Origin: Paracoccaceae bacterium
GTDB lineage: Bacteria; Pseudomonadota; Alphaproteobacteria; Rhodobacterales; Rhodobacteraceae
Length of the DNA stretch: 50,825 nt
Reading direction: 5' to 3'
Assembly: GCA_007695345.1 (NCBI GenBank)
Contig: REDZ01000074.1
Location: 1-50,825 of the forward strand
Shown: piece after piece, positions 44,936 through 50,825 of the stretch
Layout of the letters: the number at the start of each line of letters is the position of its first letter
Position numbering within the stretch: position 1 is the first letter of the stretch
The notes under the pieces: model-generated
What the model saw: only the letters and a program-made list of their open reading frames with translations
Databases searched by the model: none
Told to the model about the DNA's origin: nothing
Made by a program: the position numbers and the translations under genes

Positions 44936-45346
44936 ATGCTGCCGACCGGAGTCTCCATCACCGCCCTGCGTGGCACATCCTCGCGCGGTGTGCTGGCCCT
45001 GACGACTGTGGCCTTTCTTGCCGGTTGCGCGGGCATGCCCATCATGCCTGGTCCCGGTCCGGCCCGCACAACGCCCCCGCCTGCCGCAACCGCGCCCGCC
45101 CCGGTTGAGGATTTTGGCGTGCAGGACCCTGAACAGGTTGCCTCTGGCGCGGAACAGGCCTGCGTTGCCGCCGGGCGCGAACGGGGGCTGGATGTCGTCG
45201 ATGTCGTGGGGTCCAGCAGTGTTACCACATCAGATGGCGATGCCGCGCGTGATGTGATGCTGCGGGTGCGCCGCAGCGGCGCCGAGATCGAGGTGCGCTG
45301 CAATTATGTCGCTGACACAGGCATGGCGCGGATCATGCTGATCTGA
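44936..45346 (+). CDS. Small putative lipoprotein
   Basis: Protein of 136 aa with an N-terminal signal ending in the lipobox LAGC (MLPTG ... ALTTVAFLAGCAG), so the mature protein would be lipid-anchored at about Cys31. A Pro/Ala linker follows (PGPARTTPPPAATAPAPV), then a C-terminal domain EQVASGAEQACVAAGRERGLDVVDVVG ... VMLRVRRSGAEIEVRCNYVADTGMARI (in parts) with two further cysteines that may form a disulfide. I do not recognise a named family. ATG 44936 has AGGGAAC upstream. It is downstream of recN by 52 bases. Confidence 0.7.
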   Translation: MLPTGVSITALRGTSSRGVLALTTVAFLAGCAGMPIMPGPGPARTTPPPAATAPAPVEDFGVQDPEQVASGAEQACVAAGRERGLDVVDVVGSSSVTTSDGDAARDVMLRVRRSGAEIEVRCNYVADTGMARIMLI

Positions 45347-45367
45347 TGTACCAGGGCGGGGCGGGGG

Positions 45368-45574
45368 CTATTGCTTGCCCGCCTTGCCACCTTTCTGCCC
45401 GCGCGCGGCCTTGGCGGCGATGCGCAATTCCTCGGCGATCTCGTCAGCTTCATCCGGGTCAAAATCCAGCGGGATATCGACCCCGTCGCCGGCAATGTAG
45501 ATCCGCACCATCCCCAGCGTGGTCGGCCCGATCTGAAGGCTTGCACCCGTATCGCTTTCTGAATTGATTCCCAT
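45368..45574 (-). CDS. Small conserved protein (DUF6324-like)
   Basis: A 68-aa acidic protein MGINSESDTGASLQIGPTTL (opening only) with a beta-rich core RIYIAGDGVDIPLDFDPDEADEIAEELR and a Lys/Gly-rich tail. It resembles the short Rhodobacteraceae proteins annotated as DUF6324, from memory. No function known. ATG 45574 starts the conserved part; the frame is open to 45649 but the added residues are not conserved-looking. It converges on the lipoprotein gene with a 21-base gap. Confidence 0.7.
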   Translation of the reverse strand: MGINSESDTGASLQIGPTTLGMVRIYIAGDGVDIPLDFDPDEADEIAEELRIAAKAARGQKGGKAGKQ

Positions 45575-45695
45575 GGCCCTGGCCCCCGCATTGGCGCTGA
45601 TCGTTTCCTGACCCTTCCGATACGTCCCGGCGCGGTCGGAATCAAGCACCGAGCCTCTTGCATTCGCGCCGCGTGACAGCTAATTCACCGTCAGT

Positions 45696-45772
45696 GCCGC
45701 CTTAGCTCAGTTGGTTAGAGCGCTGGATTGTGGATCCAGAGGTCCCCCGTTCAAGCCGGGGAGGCGGTACCA
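45696..45772 (+). tRNA. tRNA-His (anticodon GTG), alphaproteobacterial type without G-1
   Basis: Acceptor GCCGCCT (45696-45702) pairs with AGGCGGT (45762-45768) through a G1-U72 wobble; discriminator A73 and encoded CCA follow. The anticodon stem CTGGA/TCCAG encloses TTGTGGA, giving GTG for histidine. The base before position 1 is T, so the usual extra G-1 is not encoded. G1-U72 with A73 and no G-1 is the known variant of tRNA-His in many alphaproteobacteria. Confidence 0.95.
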
Positions 45773-45861
45773 TCCCCTCACCTGGAAATGCCCCCCTGCC
45801 GCTTGCCTGTGGCTTTTGGCCGGTCTATCACGCGGGCACGATCCGTTGACCAGGGGGCCGG

Positions 45862-46479
45862 GTGCCGTATCTGCCACGTCATGTTCTGCCCAAGGCCCCG
45901 CGTCATGCGCGGATCGGGCTGTTTGGCGGGTCATTCGATCCCGCGCATTCAGGGCATGTGCATGTCAGCCGCCAGGCCATGATGCGGCTGGATCTGGATC
46001 TGTTCTGGTGGCTGGTGTCCCCCGGCAACCCGCTGAAGCCGCATGGACCTGCGCCGCTGGCCGACCGGTTGGCCCATGCGCGAGGCATGATCACCCACCC
46101 ACGCATGCATGTCACCGCGATCGAGGCCGCATTGGGCACGCGCTATACCGCCCATACGCTGCGCAAGCTGCGCGCACTTTATCCCACGCAGGCCATGGTC
46201 TGGGTGATGGGCGCGGATAATCTGGCGCAGATGCATCAATGGGAGGATTGGCGCGCGATCCTGTCCATGCTGCCCATCGCCGTGATCGCGCGCCCCGGCC
46301 AGCAGCGGCGCGCGCTGTCCTCTCCGGTCGCGCGTGTAGCCGCCCGGCACCGCCTGCCCGCGCGTATGGCTGCCGCCCTGCCGATGATGCAGCCGCCTGC
46401 CTGGTGCTTTCTGACCGTGCCGATGCGCGATATCTCTTCCAGCAGCCTGCGCCAGCGCGGCATCCGGGCAGGCGGCTGA
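45862..46479 (+). CDS. nadD: Nicotinate-nucleotide adenylyltransferase
   Basis: NAD biosynthesis enzyme of 205 aa that adenylates nicotinate mononucleotide. Nucleotidyltransferase motif GLFGGSFDPAHSGHVHVSR at about 19-37 contains the HxGH. Further marks are VMGADNLAQMHQWEDWR, VIARPGQ, and the C-terminal MRDISSSSLRQR, in the place of the ISSTxIR motif. The start is GTG at 45862, preceded by a GGGGG site. It follows tRNA-His by 89 bases and precedes dacB. Confidence 0.93.
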   Translation: MPYLPRHVLPKAPRHARIGLFGGSFDPAHSGHVHVSRQAMMRLDLDLFWWLVSPGNPLKPHGPAPLADRLAHARGMITHPRMHVTAIEAALGTRYTAHTLRKLRALYPTQAMVWVMGADNLAQMHQWEDWRAILSMLPIAVIARPGQQRRALSSPVARVAARHRLPARMAAALPMMQPPAWCFLTVPMRDISSSSLRQRGIRAGG

Positions 46480-46623
46480 TGCGCGGCAACAGACTTGTGG
46501 CACGGAAACATCCTGTTTTCATAGCAGAAACACTGCAACAGATGCTTGCCTGAATCGCCTGAATGGCGGTTAATATTGTCAGGCGCGGGGCTGGTGCGCC
46601 GGCATCAGGGGGGCCGCAAGCCT

Positions 46624-48120
46624 GTGACACAGACAGGGACGGAGACAACTATAAAGACAGATCGCCGCGGATTTCTGACATTGCTTATGGGCGCATCGGT
46701 GCTGGCCGGGGTGCCCGCTTGCGCCAATGCGCCCGAACGCTCACTGCGCCCCGCGCTCAAGCCCGCAGCCCCGGTCGAGGGGATCGTGGCGCGCGCAGGT
46801 CTGGGCGGCGATCTGGGCTTTGCGGTGATGGATATGGCCAGCGGCAATCTGCTGGAGGGTCAGGGCGCGAATGCGGGCATGCCGCCGGCCAGCGTGGCCA
46901 AGGCGGTCACCGCGCTTTATGCGCTGGATCGTCTGGGCGCGGCCCATCAGTTCCGCACGCGGCTGATCGGGACAGGCCCGCTGCGTGATGGCGTGCTGCA
47001 GGGTGATCTGGTGCTGGCGGGCAGCGGTGATCCTACGCTGGAAACTGACAATCTGGCCGCGATGGCGACGGATCTGGCGCGCGCGGGCGTGCGCAGCGTG
47101 ACAGGGCGATTTCTGGTCTGGGGCGGCGCGCTGCCCTTCACCCAGGAGATTGCCGATGATCAATCCGTGCAGGCGGGCTACAACCCCTCGATTTCGGGGC
47201 TGAACCTGAATTTCAACCGCGTGCATTTCGAATGGCAGCGCGCCGGGTCGGATTACACGGTGTCGATGGATGCGCGCTCGAACCGGCACCGCCCGGCGGT
47301 TTCCATGGCGGTGATGCAGGTCGTGGCGCGGTCCGGCCCGATCTACACCTATCACCGCAGCGACCGGCGCGATGAGTGGAGCGTGGCGCGCAGTGCGCTG
47401 GGCAATTCCGGGTCGCGCTGGCTGCCGGTGCGCCAGCCGGAGCTTTATGCAGGCGAGGTGCTGCGTGTGCTGGCCGCAGGGCAGGGGGTCAGCCTGCCCG
47501 CGCCCGAACGCAGCCAGATGCTCCCTGCGGGCCGTGATCTGGTCACCCACCGGTCGCAACCCCTGCAGGAAATGCTGCGCGACATGCTGCGGTTCTCGAC
47601 CAATATCAGCGCCGAGGCAATCGGCATGAGCGCAAGTGCGGCAGGCGGGGCGCGGCCTGCAAGCCTTGCGGCCTCGGGTGCGCAGATGTCGGACTGGGCG
47701 CGGGCACGCTACGGGATGACCAGCGCGCGGCTGGTCGATCATTCGGGGCTGGGCGCGGCGTCGCGCGTGTCGATGGCGGATCTGGCCACGATGTTTCGCG
47801 GCGCGGGCAGCGACGGGGCGCTGCGCGCGTTGTTGCGCGAACATCCCTTGCGCGATGCGCAGGGCCGGGTCATTGCCAATCCCGGCCTGGATGTGCGGGC
47901 GAAAACCGGCACGCTCTATTTCGTCTCGGCGCTGGGCGGGTATCTGCGCGGGCCGGGCGGGCGTGATCTGGCCTTTGCCGCCTGCGCCGCCGATCTGCCG
48001 CGCCGCGCGCAGGTCGCCGGCGCAGGCGTGGACCGACCCGAAGGCACATCAGCCTGGGCCGGTCAGGCGCGGCGGCTCAAGCAGGACCTCTTGTATCGCT
48101 GGGCTGAGGCACATTCCTGA
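46624..48120 (+). CDS. dacB: D-alanyl-D-alanine carboxypeptidase/endopeptidase (PBP4/DacB type) with a twin-arginine signal
   Basis: Periplasmic penicillin-binding protein of 498 aa, class C low-molecular-mass. Catalytic motifs are SVAK with Ser90 and Lys93, STN at 325-327, and KTG at 427-429 (VRAKTGTLYF). The N-terminus DRRGFLTLLMGASVLAG carries a twin-arginine Tat signal (RRGFL), with a following PAC at 31-33 that is not a proper lipobox. The start is GTG 46624, chosen after AGGGGGG; the upstream ATG 46546 would put 26 residues before the Tat motif. It trims peptidoglycan side chains and cross-links. Converges with pdhC across a hairpin-rich gap. Confidence 0.92.
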   Translation: MTQTGTETTIKTDRRGFLTLLMGASVLAGVPACANAPERSLRPALKPAAPVEGIVARAGLGGDLGFAVMDMASGNLLEGQGANAGMPPASVAKAVTALYALDRLGAAHQFRTRLIGTGPLRDGVLQGDLVLAGSGDPTLETDNLAAMATDLARAGVRSVTGRFLVWGGALPFTQEIADDQSVQAGYNPSISGLNLNFNRVHFEWQRAGSDYTVSMDARSNRHRPAVSMAVMQVVARSGPIYTYHRSDRRDEWSVARSALGNSGSRWLPVRQPELYAGEVLRVLAAGQGVSLPAPERSQMLPAGRDLVTHRSQPLQEMLRDMLRFSTNISAEAIGMSASAAGGARPASLAASGAQMSDWARARYGMTSARLVDHSGLGAASRVSMADLATMFRGAGSDGALRALLREHPLRDAQGRVIANPGLDVRAKTGTLYFVSALGGYLRGPGGRDLAFAACAADLPRRAQVAGAGVDRPEGTSAWAGQARRLKQDLLYRWAEAHS

Positions 48121-48246
48121 GACAATGTGCTGCGGCGCTGGCGAAGGGGGGCGCTCGCGCCCCCCTCTTGGGCCTTTGGCCCAATTCACCCCCCTGAGGA
48201 TATTTGGACAAAGATGAAAGGGGGAGGATGGCCCCCTTTTCCTGTG
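48121..48246. terminator. Cluster of three hairpins between convergent dacB and pdhC
   Basis: The 126-base gap has GGGGGGCGC/GCGCCCCCC (48146-48154 with 48157-48165), TTGGGCC-TTT-GGCCCAA (48168-48184), and AAAGGGGG (48217-48224) with CCCCCTTT (48232-48239) ending in TTTT. The last is a bidirectional intrinsic terminator: T4 follows on the plus strand, and on the minus strand the arm ends in TTTCATC. The first two are GC-rich and have no T-tract. Confidence 0.75.
48196..48220 (+). repeat. Post-terminator motif, copy 2 (GAGGATATTTGG ... AAGATGAAAG)
   Basis: Second copy of the motif at 17661-17682, differing by a few substitutions and short insertions. It sits between the second and third hairpins after dacB, and its 3' end overlaps the first arm of the third hairpin. 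Confidence 0.45.
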
Positions 48247-49560
48247 TCAGGCCAGCATGGTTACCGGGTTTTCGAGATAGGCAACCACTTCCTTGAGGAA
48301 TTCGGCCCCAAGCGCGCCGTCGATCACACGGTGATCGACCGAGAGTGTCATGGACATGACAGTCGCGACCTTGAGTTCGCCATCCGCGCCGACCACGGGC
48401 TTTTTCAGCCCCGCACCCACAGCGAGGATCGCGCCATGGGGCGGATTGATGACCGCATCGAAATTCTCGATACCGAACATGCCGAGATTGGAAATGGCCA
48501 TCGAGCCGCCGACATATTCATGCGGTGCGAGTTTCTTGTTGCGCGCGCGGGTGGCGAGATCCTTCATCTCGGCCGAGAGCGCCGAGAGCGATTTGAGATG
48601 CGCGTCCTTGAGGACCGGTGTGAAGAGCCCGCCCTCGACCGCGACGGCCACGGCCACATCAGACGGCTTGAGCCGCAGCATCCGGTCGCCGGCCCAGACG
48701 GCATTGCAATCAGGTACCGCCTGGAGCGCCATGGCGCTGGCCTTGATGATGAAGTCATTGACCGACAGCTTGACGCCGCGCGGTTCCAGTTGCTTGTTCA
48801 GATCGGCACGGAAGGCCATCAGCGCATCCAGCGTCACATCGCGGCGCAGGTAGAAATGCGGGATGGTCTGCTTTGCCTCGGTCAGGCGTGCGGCGACAGT
48901 GCGGCGCATTCCGTCAAGGGACACTTCCTCATAATCGCGCCCTTCATACATGCGTGTGACCTGATCGGCGGTGGGGCCAGCCGGGGCCGCTTTGGCGGCG
49001 GGCGCGTCGGCCCTGGCGGCGGGCGCCTCGGCCTTTGCCGGCGCGGCACCGGGTTTGGCGGCCGCGACATCGGCCTTGACGATCCGGCCATGCGGGCCCG
49101 AGCCCGTGATCTGCGACAGGTCCAGCCCCTTCTCGGCGGCAATGCGCCGCGCCAGCGGCGAGGCGAAGATGCGCGTGCCATCGCCGGATTTCGGCGCGGC
49201 AGGGGCCGCTGCCGCAGGTGCATCGGGCGCGGGGGCCCCGGCTGTCGCCTCGGCCTGTGGCGTTTCCTTGGGGGCTTCTTTCGAGGCCGGGGCGCTGCCG
49301 ATATCGTCGGCGGACTCGCCCTCTTCCAGCAGGACCGCAATCGGGGTGTTGACCTTGACCCCGTCGGTCCCGGCCTCGATCAGGATCTTGCCGATCGTGC
49401 CTTCATCCACGGCCTCGAATTCCATCGTGGCCTTGTCAGTCTCGATCTCGGCCAGAATATCGCCCGAGGCGACCTCATCCCCTTCCTTGACCAGCCATTT
49501 CGCAAGCGTCCCTTCCTCCATCGTGGGCGAGAGCGCGGGCATCAGGATTTCTGTCGGCAT
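48247..49560 (-). CDS. pdhC: Pyruvate dehydrogenase E2, dihydrolipoamide acetyltransferase
   Basis: Core subunit of 437 aa of the pyruvate dehydrogenase complex. One N-terminal lipoyl domain with lipoylated Lys43 (ETDKATMEF), an Ala/Pro-rich linker, the peripheral-subunit-binding domain at about 131-166 ([17 protein letters not shown] ... [11 protein letters not shown]), a second Ala/Pro linker, and the catalytic domain with [10 protein letters not shown] (His410, Asp414). It transfers acetyl groups to CoA. ATG 49560 is 14 bases after the pdhB stop on the same strand. Confidence 0.96.
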   Translation of the reverse strand: MPTEILMPALSPTMEEGTLAKWLVKEGDEVASGDILAEIETDKATMEFEAVDEGTIGKILIEAGTDGVKVNTPIAVLLEEGESADDIGSAPASKEAPKETPQAEATAGAPAPDAPAAAAPAAPKSGDGTRIFASPLARRIAAEKGLDLSQITGSGPHGRIVKADVAAAKPGAAPAKAEAPAARADAPAAKAAPAGPTADQVTRMYEGRDYEEVSLDGMRRTVAARLTEAKQTIPHFYLRRDVTLDALMAFRADLNKQLEPRGVKLSVNDFIIKASAMALQAVPDCNAVWAGDRMLRLKPSDVAVAVAVEGGLFTPVLKDAHLKSLSALSAEMKDLATRARNKKLAPHEYVGGSMAISNLGMFGIENFDAVINPPHGAILAVGAGLKKPVVGADGELKVATVMSMTLSVDHRVIDGALGAEFLKEVVAYLENPVTMLA

Positions 49561-49574
49561 CGTCGCTTCCCCCC

Positions 49575-50825
49575 TTAGCGATAGGTGACCTTGCGCACGG
49601 CCTCGACCACTTCATCGGTGGTGACCAGCGCGAGTTTCTCGAGATTGGCGGCATAGGGCATGGGCACATCCTTGCCCGTCAGGTTGATGACCGGCGCATC
49701 GAGATAGTCGAAGGCCCGTTCCATGACCACGGATGTGATGTAATTGCCGACAGAGCTTTGCGGGAACCCTTCCTCGACCGTGACCAGACGATTGGTTTTC
49801 ATGACCGAGGCGAGGATCGCATCCGTGTCCATGGGCCGGATCGTGCGCAGGTCGATGACCTCGGCCTCGATCCCGTCACTGGCCAGACGCTCGGCGGCCT
49901 CGAGCGCGTAGGTCATGCCGATGCCAAAGCTGACGATGGTGACATCGCTGCCTTCGCGCCAGGTCTTGGCCTTGCCGAAGGGAATGGTGAAATCGTCCAG
50001 AACCGGGACCTCGAAGCTGCGGCCATAGAGGATTTCGTTTTCCAGAAACATGACCGGGTTGGGATCGCGGATGGCCTGTTTCAACAGCCCCTTCGCATCC
50101 GCCGCCGAATAGGGCATGACGACCTTGAGCCCCGGCACATGGCTGTACCAGGCCGCGTAGCACTGGCTGTGCTGGGCCGCAACGCGCGCGGCCGCGCCAT
50201 TGGGGCCGCGGAACACGATGGGACAGCCCATCTGCCCACCCGACATATAGAGCGTCTTGGCGGCCGAGTTGATGATCTGGTCAATCGCCTGCATGGCGAA
50301 GTTGAAGGTCATGAATTCGACAATGGGCCGCAACCCGCCAAAGGCCGCGCCGACCCCGATCCCGGCAAACCCATGTTCGGTGATGGGCGTGTCGATGACG
50401 CGGCGCGCGCCGAATTCGTCCAGCAGCCCCTGTGTGATCTTGTAGGCGCCCTGATATTCGGCGACCTCTTCACCCATGACGAACACCTCGTCGGCTTTGC
50501 GCATTTCCTCGGCCATGGCGTCGCGCAGGGCCTCGCGCACGGTCTGGGATTTCATTTCGGTGCCTTCAGGCCAGTCGGGGCTGGTATCGGCCTTGGGGGC
50601 CTCTGGCATTGGCGCGGCGGCGGCGGGGGCGGCGGTCTTGCCCTCGGAGCCGTTCAGCGCGGCCGGGGCAGGTGCGGTTTCCGCGCTCGCTCCCTCGGCA
50701 GGCACGTCTTCGCCCTCTTCGACCATCACGGCGATGGGGGTGTTGACCTTGACCCCTTCGGTTCCGGCCTCGATCAGGATCTTGCCGATCACGCCTTCAT
50801 CGACGGCCTCGAATTCCATCGTGGC
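49575..50825 (-). CDS. pdhB: Pyruvate dehydrogenase E1 component beta subunit with lipoyl domain (partial, 5' end missing)
   Basis: At least 416 residues to the stop are visible; the N-terminus is beyond the window. The first visible residues [27 protein letters not shown] (in parts) are a lipoyl domain, which in alphaproteobacteria is fused to E1-beta. A Pro/Ala/Glu linker leads to the TPP-dependent E1-beta part: [32 protein letters not shown] (in parts), [20 protein letters not shown], and [18 protein letters not shown]. It decarboxylates pyruvate together with E1-alpha, which is expected just upstream, outside the window. Confidence 0.95.
   Translation of the reverse strand, partial: ATMEFEAVDEGVIGKILIEAGTEGVKVNTPIAVMVEEGEDVPAEGASAETAPAPAALNGSEGKTAAPAAAAPMPEAPKADTSPDWPEGTEMKSQTVREALRDAMAEEMRKADEVFVMGEEVAEYQGAYKITQGLLDEFGARRVIDTPITEHGFAGIGVGAAFGGLRPIVEFMTFNFAMQAIDQIINSAAKTLYMSGGQMGCPIVFRGPNGAAARVAAQHSQCYAAWYSHVPGLKVVMPYSAADAKGLLKQAIRDPNPVMFLENEILYGRSFEVPVLDDFTIPFGKAKTWREGSDVTIVSFGIGMTYALEAAERLASDGIEAEVIDLRTIRPMDTDAILASVMKTNRLVTVEEGFPQSSVGNYITSVVMERAFDYLDAPVINLTGKDVPMPYAANLEKLALVTTDEVVEAVRKVTYR

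Noticed and set aside
1-50825. CRISPR arrays, prophage, insertion sequences, integrases or defence systems
   Set aside because: No regularly spaced repeats, terminal inverted repeats with transposase, integrase or phage structural genes were found.

Overview
The window is a high-GC, gene-dense chromosomal segment of an alphaproteobacterium, most likely a member of the Rhodobacterales/Rhodobacteraceae. Support for this: an agl-type alpha-glucoside locus, the order murB-ddl-ftsQ-ftsA-ftsZ-lpxC-bamD-recN, a pyruvate dehydrogenase E1-beta with its own lipoyl domain, a tRNA-His without G-1, an SOS box of the GTTC-N7-GTTC type and a CtrA-type TTAA-N7-TTAA box. The genus assignment is inference; no rRNA is present. 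There is no prophage, integron, CRISPR array, insertion sequence or defence island, and I found no convincing wholly new multigene system. The less ordinary material lies in small regulatory and RNA-level elements.

Layout. 1-4082: end of an alpha-glucoside ABC transporter operon (permease end, aglG, aglA, aglK). 4083-9376: DEAD-box helicase rhlE (minus), tRNA-Leu(CAA) and a large soluble hybrid histidine kinase (minus). 9377-12905, all minus: bactofilin overlapping an M23 peptidase gene, then a DUF455 gene overlapping bcp. 12999-17581, plus: queA, an MFS transporter, a DUF924 gene and lpdA (E3). 17696-20629: SOS-controlled uvrA. 20698-22053: an arsR-acr3 arsenic operon whose acr3 carries two compensating frameshifts. 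22274-25311: a PagL-like outer-membrane protein, a LOG-family hydrolase, a LysM protein, and a guanidine-II (mini-ykkC) riboswitch in front of a Gdx-type SMR exporter. 25397-31930: an Atm1-type ABC exporter, a PLDc_N mini-protein, a COQ10/RatA-like protein, hpt, cytochrome c', a diheme cytochrome c, an AI-2E-family transporter and 5-formyl-THF cyclo-ligase. 31988-34637: a 65-aa membrane protein, gmk, yicC, and a PAS_5 protein behind a CtrA-type box. 34690-44883: cell-wall, division and outer-membrane cluster from murB to recN. 44936-48120: a lipoprotein, a DUF6324-like protein, tRNA-His, nadD and a Tat-type dacB. 48247-50825: pdhC and a partial pdhB on the minus strand.

How the genes fit together. 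The agl genes import and hydrolyse alpha-glucosides. MurB, Ddl, DacB, the M23 peptidase, bactofilin and the LysM protein serve the peptidoglycan layer; FtsQ/A/Z run septation; LpxC, BamD and the PagL-like protein build or alter the outer membrane. LpdA is the likely E3 partner of the distant PdhB/PdhC. UvrA and RecN are DNA repair proteins. The arsenic and guanidinium genes are two small metabolite- or toxin-responsive export modules.
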